A stretch of DNA of 42,070 nucleotides from Candidatus Peribacteria bacterium. Its GTDB lineage: Bacteria > Patescibacteriota > Gracilibacteria > UBA1369 > UBA12463. Position 1 is the first letter of the stretch; each line of letters starts with the position of its first letter. The notes under the pieces were generated by a model. That model saw nothing but the letters and a program-made list of their open reading frames with translations. It was not told where the DNA came from and did not search any database. The position numbers and the translations under genes are program-made. The stretch spans positions 1-42,070 of the forward strand of contig CALRDN010000011.1 in the NCBI GenBank assembly GCA_943354965.1. Direction: 5' to 3'. Positions 14,393 to 21,050 of this stretch are shown here, piece after piece.

Positions 14393-15295
14393 TTAGAGAC
14401 CGAGCTGTTTTCTAATTTCCTCGGCTTTTTTGGCATCTTCATCTGCCTTGCCCTGCTGCTCAAACTCACCCTCTAGATCCATCCATTCTTCGTAGTGTTT
14501 TTGAGCGAGCTTTTCGAGCTGCTCGACGTGCTTCTTGGATAGTTGAGCGAACTTCTCTCGCTCCTCTTCGAAAATACGAATTAATTCATCTATTTGAGAC
14601 TGTTTAAGTTTTGGAACGGACTCGACGATCTTTTTCTTTTCATCTTTCGTGAGAGAGATTGATCCGGCAAGCATGTGGAGGAAGTACTGCTCATCAAACG
14701 AGAGCTCGTGTGGTGGAATTTTCACTCGTAGTACGGCAGGAAGTTTGTCGCCTACCTTGAAGTTTGCGGGAGTTTCGTCTTCTTGTGGTGGCAATGGAGG
14801 AGGTGGCGGCATAGGTGTTCCACCATATCCACCTTGCATGCCTTGTTGCCCCTGTTGTCCGCCGTACGGATCCATTGGCATTCCGCCCTGTGGCATACCC
14901 ATGCCTGGCTGTGGGTACCCGCCCTGATATTGAGGAGGCATTGGTTGCTGAGGGTATGGAGCATATCCCGGTTGTGGATATCCGCCTAATTGCTGCTGTG
15001 GATCACCGTAGTAACCCTGTGGTGGTTGAGGAGGTTGCTGATACATTCCCTGAGGGGGCATCGGTGGCTGAGCCATCGGCTGCTGCTGAGGGGGCATCTG
15101 GTAATACGGCTGTGGTGGTAGTTGAAAAGTAGCATCCTGCTGAGGTTGCTGTACTGGCAATGGAGGTGGCGGAGGAAGTGGCTGTCCTGCACCAGCAGAA
15201 GCGCCTGAGGTATTATCCTGAGGTGGAGGTGTTGGCTGGAAGCCGCCTTGTTGGCCTGCTGTTCCCTGATTTTGTGGATCTTGGTTGTCTGACAT
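14393..15295 (-). CDS. Pro/Gln/Gly-rich protein with C-terminal coiled-coil domain
   Basis: 300 aa. Residues 1-175 are low-complexity (P, Q, G, Y, M; for example PPPPPLPVQQPQQD, MGMPQGGMPMDPYGGQQGQQ), likely disordered. Residues about 180-300 form a helical domain (ELSFDEQYFLHMLAGSISL; QIDELIRIFEEEREKFAQL; KHYEEWMDLEGEFEQQGKA). The domain resembles most of the 167-aa protein at 29651-30154, sharing K..I..S.P.L...QI..L..I...ER and a Q.H.EEW/H.SEW motif. No signal peptide or TM. A TTGCAA-17-TAAAAT promoter ends 7 nt before the ATG, implying a leaderless mRNA. Function unknown. Confidence 0.75.
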   Translation of the reverse strand: MSDNQDPQNQGTAGQQGGFQPTPPPQDNTSGASAGAGQPLPPPPPLPVQQPQQDATFQLPPQPYYQMPPQQQPMAQPPMPPQGMYQQPPQPPQGYYGDPQQQLGGYPQPGYAPYPQQPMPPQYQGGYPQPGMGMPQGGMPMDPYGGQQGQQGMQGGYGGTPMPPPPPLPPQEDETPANFKVGDKLPAVLRVKIPPHELSFDEQYFLHMLAGSISLTKDEKKKIVESVPKLKQSQIDELIRIFEEEREKFAQLSKKHVEQLEKLAQKHYEEWMDLEGEFEQQGKADEDAKKAEEIRKQLGL

Positions 15296-15302
15296 CGTGG
15301 GT

Positions 15303-15331
15303 ATTTTACGGGTCTAGCGCTCGCGTTGCAA
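15303..15331 (-). promoter_or_regulatory. Promoter of the Pro/Gln-rich gene
   Basis: Minus-strand TTGCAA (15326-15331), 17-nt spacer, TAAAAT (15303-15308), then 7 nt to the ATG at 15295. Confidence 0.5.
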
Positions 15332-15358
15332 GCTGATTCACAGCTTTGGTTTTTCTAC

Positions 15359-16120
15359 TTACTTCTTCTTTGCGGTTGGCTGAGGTGCGACGACTGCCGG
15401 AGCAGGAGGTGCTGTGACGGCCGAAGGAGCAGTCTGCTTGTTGAAAGGTGCCATCATTGCAGGATAAGAATACTGATTTTGCCCCTGTGCTCCCCACTGT
15501 TGCATCATGCGAGGACCTCCAAATGAATATTTAAATTTACCATCAAAACCTCTCGAAGACATGGATGCGAAAAAAGCAAAGTGAACAGCACAAACTACAG
15601 AGACCATTATGATGCCAATCGCGATCAATGATGTAATGATATCTGTCTTATAAAGCGTGGCGAGGGCTTTGAGTGAAACTGATACGGTGATAAGCATACC
15701 TAACATAAGTATCATTGCGGCAAGTCCGAAGCCTACCATTGGAATAGTCGCAACGATAATGGCGAGAAGGAGATAGACTGACATCAGGAAGCAGTTGACG
15801 GTTGAGACCTTGAACGCGTCCAGGAGTGTTCCCTTTTCTGAGAAAATCCTCATGACAAGGTGGATAAGTGCTGCCCTCACTGTGTTGATGATATAAATTC
15901 CTACGAGGAGGACGATAAAATATCGCGCATAGCTCCATGATGACCATTGGAATCCTTTCATCGCATCTTTTGCCCATAGTGATGAGGCGCAGTAAAATGC
16001 CAACATTACGGCGAGCGACGAGAGAGCTGACGCTGCGAGCATCATCAAGACGAAGGCACGTTCGGAGCCCTTCTTTATCATATCAACAGCCTCGAAAGGC
16101 TTGAAAAACATTCTGTACAT
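15359..16120 (-). CDS. Polytopic membrane protein (Yip1-like in style)
   Basis: 253 aa with five predicted TM helices (about 25-48, 66-85, 110-130, 133-155, 160-182) and a cytoplasmic-looking N-terminus MYRMFFKPFEAVDMIKKGSE. The C-terminal ~70 residues are disordered and rich in Pro, Ala, Gln and Met (MMQQWGAQGQNQYSYPAMMA...). The N-terminal PFEAVDMIKKG and helix layout recall Yip1-domain proteins, but I would not assign the family firmly. It lies between the doxX gene (33 bp upstream) and the Pro/Gln-rich gene on the same strand. A second in-frame ATG four codons in is possible. Confidence 0.65.
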   Translation of the reverse strand: MYRMFFKPFEAVDMIKKGSERAFVLMMLAASALSSLAVMLAFYCASSLWAKDAMKGFQWSSWSYARYFIVLLVGIYIINTVRAALIHLVMRIFSEKGTLLDAFKVSTVNCFLMSVYLLLAIIVATIPMVGFGLAAMILMLGMLITVSVSLKALATLYKTDIITSLIAIGIIMVSVVCAVHFAFFASMSSRGFDGKFKYSFGGPRMMQQWGAQGQNQYSYPAMMAPFNKQTAPSAVTAPPAPAVVAPQPTAKKK

Positions 16121-16153
16121 GAGAGAGGTGAGTGAGGAAATAATGAGGGCGGC

Positions 16154-16570
16154 CTAAAAAAGGCCGAAAATAGTATTGTCGAGGGCTATCTTGCCGGCAC
16201 CGAGAATGAAAATAGCCACGCAAGATGCAAGCGTTACGAGGTCAAACTCCCATCCTGTCTTGTCGTGCGCCGTGAACTTCACATTCCATTTGAATGCCTT
16301 GAGATAGATTGCCCCAAGCATGATAATTGCCAGCCCCGCTGCGGCTATTTGCGTGAGGAAACCCGAGAGAAGTGCGAGAGAACCAAAAAATTCCGCTACA
16401 CCAAGTGCGCTAAAAAACCATCCACTTCCGGGCATTTCCATACTCTCCGCCATCTGTTTTCCATTCTCTATCTTCCACATTCCGTGAACCATGAATACAG
16501 CAGCCACTCCTACCCTGAGGATGAAAAGTGCTATATCGCCGAACTGATGAAGCTGTGCCAGTTGTTCCAT
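16154..16570 (-). CDS. DoxX-family membrane protein
   Basis: 138 aa with four TM helices and the DoxX pattern: LFILRVGVAAVFMVHGMWKI (first helix with HG..K), GSGWFFSALGVAEFFGSLAL, FLTQIAAAGLAIIMLGAIYL, and the C-terminal DLVTLASCVAIFILGAGKIA. Family members are small quinone-oxidoreductase-like or redox-stress membrane proteins; the exact role is unknown. TATAAT at 16577-16582 lies exactly 6 nt before the ATG, so a leaderless mRNA is predicted. Confidence 0.88.
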   Translation of the reverse strand: MEQLAQLHQFGDIALFILRVGVAAVFMVHGMWKIENGKQMAESMEMPGSGWFFSALGVAEFFGSLALLSGFLTQIAAAGLAIIMLGAIYLKAFKWNVKFTAHDKTGWEFDLVTLASCVAIFILGAGKIALDNTIFGLF

Positions 16571-16576
16571 GTATTT

Positions 16577-16582
16577 ATTATA
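16577..16582 (-). promoter_or_regulatory. -10 box before doxX, predicting a leaderless mRNA
   Basis: Minus-strand TATAAT, 6 nt (AAATAC), then the ATG at 16570. No convincing -35. Confidence 0.5.
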
Positions 16583-16612
16583 GTAGTACCATTATTTACC
16601 TCTACGTGCAAT

Positions 16613-17239
16613 TTATTTCTTGTTTTCTACCGTGACTGTCTCCATTACATCCCCTATCTGAATTTTCTTTACTACGTCCATGCCTGAGGTGACTTTTCCA
16701 AAGATCGTATAGAGTTTAGGAAGTGGTACGTTGTCTAACATAATGAAGAACTGTGAGCCATTCGTATTTGGACCTGAGTTAGCCATAGCAACGATACCCT
16801 GATCGTAATTTCTGACGACTTTTTCATCCGCAAATTTGTAGCCCGGACCGCCCGTGCCGTTTCCCGTTGGATCTCCTCCCTGTATGACGAAGTTCGCTAC
16901 TACTCGGTGAAATGTTAGGTTGTCGTAATACTGCTGATCAGCGAGATAGACGAAATTGCTAACAGTCTTTGGAGTCTCCTGCTCAAACATCTCAAAGGTG
17001 ATGTCTCCTTTCTTCGTCTTGATCGTTACTTTTTTGTTGGCAATTCTTTCCGCAGGAAGTACTCCTGGGAAGGTATAGGTTACCGGGGCTTTTGCTACTT
17101 TCTGTGCCTCATCGGTCGTCACAGTCTTCTTCATATCAGTTGGGTTAGAAGGTGTATAATTTTTATAAATAATAGCTCCTGCTGCGGCACCTATAATAAT
17201 CGTGACTACTAGATACCAGATTTTCTGTGAATTTTCCAT
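16613..17239 (-). CDS. Membrane-anchored cyclophilin-type peptidyl-prolyl isomerase
   Basis: 208 aa. An N-terminal uncleaved anchor (about 7-26, IWYLVVTIIIGAAAGAII) is followed by a linker and a cyclophilin domain (about 70-205). Signatures are LTFHRVVANFVIQGGDPTGN with the catalytic Arg, GIVAMANSGPNTNGSQFFIM, and PKLYTIFGKVTSGMDVV. It would speed proline isomerisation during folding of exported proteins. A TTGGAA-16-TAAAAT promoter lies at 17285-17312. It is first of the minus-strand run ending in the lipoprotein. Confidence 0.95.
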   Translation of the reverse strand: MENSQKIWYLVVTIIIGAAAGAIIYKNYTPSNPTDMKKTVTTDEAQKVAKAPVTYTFPGVLPAERIANKKVTIKTKKGDITFEMFEQETPKTVSNFVYLADQQYYDNLTFHRVVANFVIQGGDPTGNGTGGPGYKFADEKVVRNYDQGIVAMANSGPNTNGSQFFIMLDNVPLPKLYTIFGKVTSGMDVVKKIQIGDVMETVTVENKK

Positions 17240-17284
17240 GATTTAGTGGAGATTAATTGATAAGACACTATTTGTTCGGGTTTG

Positions 17285-17312
17285 ATTTTAGCGTATTTTT
17301 GGGCAATTCCAA
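17285..17312 (-). promoter_or_regulatory. Promoter of the cyclophilin gene
   Basis: Minus-strand TTGGAA (17307-17312), 16-nt spacer, TAAAAT (17285-17290); leader about 40 nt before ATG 17239. Confidence 0.5.
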
Positions 17313-17333
17313 AGCGGGAATAGGTTAATATTG

Positions 17334-17362
17334 TTGACCAACCGTGGGGTTCATGCTAATTT
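17334..17362 (+). promoter_or_regulatory. Promoter of tRNA-Val
   Basis: TTGACC (17334-17339), 17-nt spacer, extended -10 TGCTAATTT (hexamer 17357-17362), about 25 nt before the tRNA. Confidence 0.55.
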
Positions 17363-17387
17363 TTCATGGCAAAAAAACGGAATATCT

Positions 17388-17463
17388 GGACGATTAGCTC
17401 AGTTGGTAGAGCGTCTCGTTGACGTCGAGAAGGTCAGTGGTTCGAACCCACTATCGTCCACCA
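17388..17463 (+). tRNA. tRNA-Val (GAC)
   Basis: 76 nt with encoded CCA. The acceptor stem GGACGAT pairs with ATCGTCC, followed by discriminator A and CCA. The D-arm is GCTCAGTTGGTAGAGC, the anticodon stem TCTCG/CGAGA with loop TTGACGT (anticodon GAC at 17421-17423), and the T-arm GTGGTTCGAACCCAC. It is not followed by another tRNA; the next genes are the toxin-antitoxin pair. Confidence 0.97.
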
Positions 17464-17483
17464 AAGTGTTCCTCTGCTCGGTT

Positions 17484-17762
17484 TTAGTAAACCTTGTTGT
17501 GTCCGCCGATATCAACAAATTTAAAAATTAGAATTTCTTTTTCGTATGTTGAGTGTTTTTCGTAAATTGCCCGAATGTCATCGGTGATCGAAAAAGCATA
17601 TTCATTTTGACGCTTTCCTTTTAACTTATGAGTTTTTAAAGAAGTGGAATATTCATCATCGATAAAGATTCCAAGCTTTTTGATGAATTGTTTCTGCGTT
17701 TTTACGTTTAATTTTCCAAATGATTTTTCAAATCTTCCGGTACGCTGGATAATTTTCTTCAT
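17484..17762 (-). CDS. RelE/YafQ-type mRNA interferase toxin
   Basis: 92 aa, the usual size of RelE/ParE-superfamily toxins. It has a basic N-terminal helix pair (MKKIIQRTGRFEKSFGKLNV; KTQKQFIKKLGIFIDD), the strand KLKGKRQNEYAFSITDDIRA with the D-x-R-A-I-Y core, and the C-terminus ILIFKFVDIGGHNKVY, matching the iG.H..VY ending of YafQ/HigB-like toxins. Members cleave mRNA on the ribosome. The start overlaps the antitoxin stop by 4 bp (ATGA), the standard coupled arrangement. Confidence 0.85.
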   Translation of the reverse strand: MKKIIQRTGRFEKSFGKLNVKTQKQFIKKLGIFIDDEYSTSLKTHKLKGKRQNEYAFSITDDIRAIYEKHSTYEKEILIFKFVDIGGHNKVY

Positions 17763-17995
17763 TTAATGAGAGATTCGAAGTTCTTGATACAAGCCTTTTT
17801 TCCCCCTTTCGTGGAAACGTCAAAAGAGGCCGTGACATCATCGTCGTCCGACACCAATCCAAATTTTAATTTGTTATCGTTATAAGCCTTTAGGGCCTGT
17901 ACCACTACAAAAGTCAAGGTAACCCCATCCTTTTGTGCTTTTTTCTGAGCAGTAAATTTTAGCGGTTCTTCTATGTTGATTGTTAATGAAGTCAT
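17759..17995 (-). CDS. Antitoxin of the RelE-type pair
   Basis: 78 aa. The N-terminal MTSLTINIEEPLKFTAQKKA...LTFVVVQALKAYND has the strand-helix-helix shape of RelB/DinJ- or RHH-type DNA-binding antitoxins. The acidic C-terminus (GLVSDDDDVTASFDVS) probably wraps the basic toxin. The promoter just upstream contains two direct repeats placed between its -35 and -10, consistent with autorepression. Confidence 0.8.
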   Translation of the reverse strand: MTSLTINIEEPLKFTAQKKAQKDGVTLTFVVVQALKAYNDNKLKFGLVSDDDDVTASFDVSTKGGKKACIKNFESLIK

Positions 17996-18012
17996 ATGAG
18001 GTAGTAATAATG

Positions 18013-18042
18013 ATTATGCACTAATATTACACTAATAATCAA
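18013..18042 (-). promoter_or_regulatory. Toxin-antitoxin promoter with operator repeats
   Basis: Minus-strand TTGATT (18037-18042), 18-nt spacer, CATAAT (18013-18018). The spacer holds two direct copies of CACTAAT on the plus strand (18019-18025 and 18030-18036), 11 bp apart, one helical turn. A further ATTAGTGT occurs at about 18065-18072. This is likely the operator bound by the antitoxin. Confidence 0.6.
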
Positions 18043-18080
18043 ATGAGGTCAACGGCATTTCAAATTAGTGTATTGCAAAG

Positions 18081-18995
18081 TTACCTGTTTTTATTAAAAA
18101 CTAATAGATCCTTTTTATAAGTGTCGGGAAATATCTGGAGTCGCCCCTTTACCGAAGAAGATCTGGCGTTCACACCCGCCATTCTCAGACAATCCATAAT
18201 TCTTTCCGTGACACCCACGACTAGCTCTTGCTCATCCGAAAGCCGTTTTCCCGCTAAGGCTTCGAAAATAGTTAGGTGAAAATCCGCACGTATCATCGCC
18301 AATCGTTTCCATGTTTCCGAATCGGCTGTTTCCTCTATCTGGTTTTCGTTTTTGCCGTATCCGTACCATTCAGAAGGAAGTATCGTTACACTCTGTGGTA
18401 TTTCCTGTGGTGGCGTTTCCATTAATCTTTTTATAATGGTTGCTGTCATATCTTTTGGCCTTCTTGCCATCCAATATTCATCACTTCCATCATGTTTCTG
18501 AAGATCAGTGGTCCTAATATCGCGGCATAAATACTCGGCAGATTTTGGATGTATTTGTAAACATGTTAACAGCCATTCAAATGGAACTTTATTATTATTC
18601 GTATCAAAACAAGTAGCTGTAGCGCTATTATCTCGTTCTCTTATAGATAGAGGCAACAAAGAAGCGCGCCCATCCCCTGCGCACAAATCCTGAATATGAA
18701 TATTTCCCGGGTTCAACAATGCTCCTGCGTAATATGCCATCCACAATATTCCTAAAATTTCTTCGTCTATAATCGGAATAGTATCCGGCTCCCGAGCTGC
18801 GCCATTTACTGCCGTGCTTATTTTTTGTTGAAAAGATAGTATTTGCGCAGCGACTAATTCGGATGGATTATGGGGTTGAATTAATGCCGACATATCTAAT
18901 CTTTCGGCCGTGCGAAGCAAATAATCTGAGTCTTCTTTTTTAACAATTTGTGATAGTTCGTCGTATTTTATGAGATCACTCATACTTTTAGTCAT
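18081..18995 (-). CDS. Class I SAM-dependent methyltransferase-like protein
   Basis: 304 aa. Motif I is clear, IHIQDLCAGDGRASLLPLSI (about 100-119), followed by an acidic strand end ATATCFDTNN (motif II position) and EYLCRDIRTTDL (motif III-like). No NPPY/DPPY catalytic motif is seen, so the substrate cannot be guessed. The N-terminal ~90 residues are helical. No signal or TM. Its own promoter (TCGACA-17-TATAAT, 19023-19051) lies upstream. A second in-frame ATG (18983, MSDLIKYDELS) is an equally good start. It sits with the toxin-antitoxin pair beside tRNA-Val, so it may be acquired DNA. Confidence 0.65.
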   Translation of the reverse strand: MTKSMSDLIKYDELSQIVKKEDSDYLLRTAERLDMSALIQPHNPSELVAAQILSFQQKISTAVNGAAREPDTIPIIDEEILGILWMAYYAGALLNPGNIHIQDLCAGDGRASLLPLSIRERDNSATATCFDTNNNKVPFEWLLTCLQIHPKSAEYLCRDIRTTDLQKHDGSDEYWMARRPKDMTATIIKRLMETPPQEIPQSVTILPSEWYGYGKNENQIEETADSETWKRLAMIRADFHLTIFEALAGKRLSDEQELVVGVTERIMDCLRMAGVNARSSSVKGRLQIFPDTYKKDLLVFNKNR

Positions 18996-19022
18996 ACTAT
19001 TTCGAAATTGAAATAAGAGGGT

Positions 19023-19051
19023 ATTATAAAGATAAATTCCAATTTTGTCGA
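19023..19051 (-). promoter_or_regulatory. Promoter of the methyltransferase-like gene
   Basis: Minus-strand TCGACA (19046-19051), 17-nt spacer, perfect TATAAT (19023-19028). Confidence 0.6.
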
Positions 19052-19189
19052 GAAGTGAAAACCGGCGCCTTTTAACATATTCAGCTTCGTACTAGGACAA
19101 AGCTAAACAGCTTTGAAAATTTACTTTTTTTGTAATTATTTCATGCACGTGTCAGGTTTTTGTTAGGGCGGCGTGATAGTGTTGCCGTT

Positions 19190-19897
19190 ATGATGGATTT
19201 TTTATACGCGTTGTCGAGGATAATTAGGAAGATGTGGCTTTTGGGAATTAATCTCATTTTTCCGCAGAAGTGTGCGGGATGTGGAATGGTGGTTGGATCT
19301 TTGTGCGGGAAATGTAAGTGCGAATTGGATGCGTTATTTATATGTGGAGAGGTAATGGTTGATGAATTTTGTGTGTTTGTTGCATCCAGTCATGGAAATA
19401 TTTTGAAAAAAGTTTTGCATCGATTTAAATATATCTCAGATGTGTGTTTGGCCGAGGCGTTGAGCGGATTATTGGCTAGAAGGTTACGATCTATTGGGCT
19501 TGATTTTGATAGTGGTGAAATTATTATCGTGCCCATTCCTTTGCACGTGCGGAGGGAAAGAGACCGCGGATTTAATCAAAGTGAAGTTTTGGCGAAGTTG
19601 GTTGTGAGGGATATTAGAGGGAGGGTGATGAATTTGTTGGAGAGAAGTAGGGAAACCGAGCCGCAGGCGAGGTTGTCGCGGAGCGAGAGAATGGTGAATG
19701 TGAAGGGAGCATTTCGAATGAGGGAGGATTTTCATGGAGAAATGCCCCCAAGGGACGCCTCTACCAAGGCACCTACTACAGTTTTCGTGCTTGATGATGT
19801 CATTACGACGGGATCGACGTTTAGGGAGTGCGCCAAGGTATTGAAGGAGGCGGGCGTAGAGAGGGTGTATGGTATTATGCTGGCGCATGGGTTATAG
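19190..19897 (+). CDS. comF: ComF-family phosphoribosyltransferase-like protein
   Basis: About 235 aa. An N-terminal zinc-ribbon-like region (FPQKCAGCGMVVGSLCGKCK, two CxxC pairs) precedes a phosphoribosyltransferase fold with IIIVPIPLHVRRERDRGFNQ and the PRPP-loop motif VFVLDDVITTGSTFRECAKV. ComFC proteins support uptake of transforming DNA in naturally competent bacteria and are widespread in CPR. A TTG start at 19160 is possible but ATG 19190 (or 19193) fits better. The following GT4 gene starts 27 bp downstream, so the two are probably co-transcribed. Confidence 0.92.
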   Translation: MMDFLYALSRIIRKMWLLGINLIFPQKCAGCGMVVGSLCGKCKCELDALFICGEVMVDEFCVFVASSHGNILKKVLHRFKYISDVCLAEALSGLLARRLRSIGLDFDSGEIIIVPIPLHVRRERDRGFNQSEVLAKLVVRDIRGRVMNLLERSRETEPQARLSRSERMVNVKGAFRMREDFHGEMPPRDASTKAPTTVFVLDDVITTGSTFRECAKVLKEAGVERVYGIMLAHGL

Positions 19898-19924
19898 TTT
19901 TTATCGATTTTTCACTTTTTTGGT

Positions 19925-21043
19925 ATGGTACTTGGCATAGATGCATCGCGGTGTGGAGCGAGTAATGGCACAGGAGTTGAGGCTTATTCTACGGCTGTCG
20001 TGCGAGCGATCCTGAAAGAGTTATCCGTGAGTACCCATCCGAAATTTGATCAGGTGGTTTTGTATACACCACATCATCTGTCACCAGAAATACTTGGTGG
20101 AAGATATTCGTTTGTCCTCCAGAGAGTTATCCCCTTTCCGCGACTATGGACCCAGGTGCGACTTTCGGCCGAGATGGTACATGAAGAGCCTGATGTTTTG
20201 TTTGTTCCATCTCATGTCTTGCCGCTTATACATGCCGATAAGAGTGTGGTGACTATCCATGATACGGCGTTTGTACATTTTCCAAAATCGTATTCATTTT
20301 TTCAGAGGAAATATTTAACATTTACGACGTGGTTGACGGTACGAGAGGCGAAAAAAATTATCGTACCGAGTGAGGCGACCAAGCAGGACCTCATGAAGAC
20401 CTTTACATGTCCTGAGGAGAAAATTTCAGTCGTACTGCACGGATTTGAGAGTAGCCCTCACGTAGAGAGTAAAAAGGATGTGGAACTATTGGGAGAGTTT
20501 GGGTTAGACATGAATTCAAAATATATTTTTTATGTAGGGAGATTGGAGGAGAAGAAAAATCTCGTGAGACTCGTGAAGGCTTTTATGAAATTTAGAGAAA
20601 ATTTTCCGGAGTGGAGACTCGTTTTGGCGGGAAATAGAGGCTTTGGATTTGAGAAGCTTTTTCAAGAAGTTGAGAAAAATAATCTCTGGGATAGCGTGAT
20701 GATGCCAGGATATGTGACGGACGAGGAGCGAAGTGTGCTTTATCGGCACTGTCGGTTTGTGGCTTTTGTATCCCTTGCGGAGGGATTTGGTTTCCCGGTG
20801 TTGGAGGCGGCGAGTTTCGGGAAGCGCGTGCTGGCCAGCGACATTGCGGCACTACGGGAAGTAGGTGAAGATACTCTTACGTACTGCGATCCTTTCGATG
20901 AGGAAAAGATTTTTGAAGGATTGGTTAAAATTGTCAGTATGGATGAAGGAGATTTGAAAGGTACACTCGAAAAATTGGTGAAAAAATATTCCTGGGAAAA
21001 GGCGGGCAAAGAAACATTACGCGTTTTAGAGAGCGTGATATAA
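19925..21043 (+). CDS. Glycosyltransferase family 4 protein
   Basis: 372 aa, GT-B fold. The N-terminal domain starts MVLGIDASRCGASNGTGVEA and includes VVTIHDTAFVHFPKSYSF. The C-terminal nucleotide-sugar domain has FYVGRLEEKKNLVRLVKAFM, LVLAGNRGFG and the GT4 E-x7-E motif in SLAEGFGFPVLEAASFGKRV. It would transfer a sugar from a nucleotide donor in cell-surface glycan synthesis; specificity cannot be told. The 3' end contains the promoter of polX, which starts 7 bp later. Confidence 0.93.
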   Translation: MVLGIDASRCGASNGTGVEAYSTAVVRAILKELSVSTHPKFDQVVLYTPHHLSPEILGGRYSFVLQRVIPFPRLWTQVRLSAEMVHEEPDVLFVPSHVLPLIHADKSVVTIHDTAFVHFPKSYSFFQRKYLTFTTWLTVREAKKIIVPSEATKQDLMKTFTCPEEKISVVLHGFESSPHVESKKDVELLGEFGLDMNSKYIFYVGRLEEKKNLVRLVKAFMKFRENFPEWRLVLAGNRGFGFEKLFQEVEKNNLWDSVMMPGYVTDEERSVLYRHCRFVAFVSLAEGFGFPVLEAASFGKRVLASDIAALREVGEDTLTYCDPFDEEKIFEGLVKIVSMDEGDLKGTLEKLVKKYSWEKAGKETLRVLESVI

Positions 21044-21044
21044 T
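21039..21044 (+). promoter_or_regulatory. -10 box before polX, predicting a leaderless mRNA
   Basis: TATAAT overlapping the end of the GT4 gene, then 6 nt (AGAGCC), then the polX ATG at 21051. The -35 region has TTACGC at 21017-21022 (16-nt spacer). Confidence 0.55.
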
Positions 21045-21050
21045 AGAGCC

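Noticed and set aside
16150-16175. Terminator from the GGCCTAAAAAAGGCC inverted repeat at the end of doxX
   Set aside because: The T-run is in the loop, no T-run follows the stem, and the stop codon overlaps it; probably incidental.
17464-19150. att-site duplication of the tRNA-Val 3' end marking an integrated element
   Set aside because: I looked for a second copy of the T-arm/acceptor sequence to 19.2 kb and saw none; no integrase is present.
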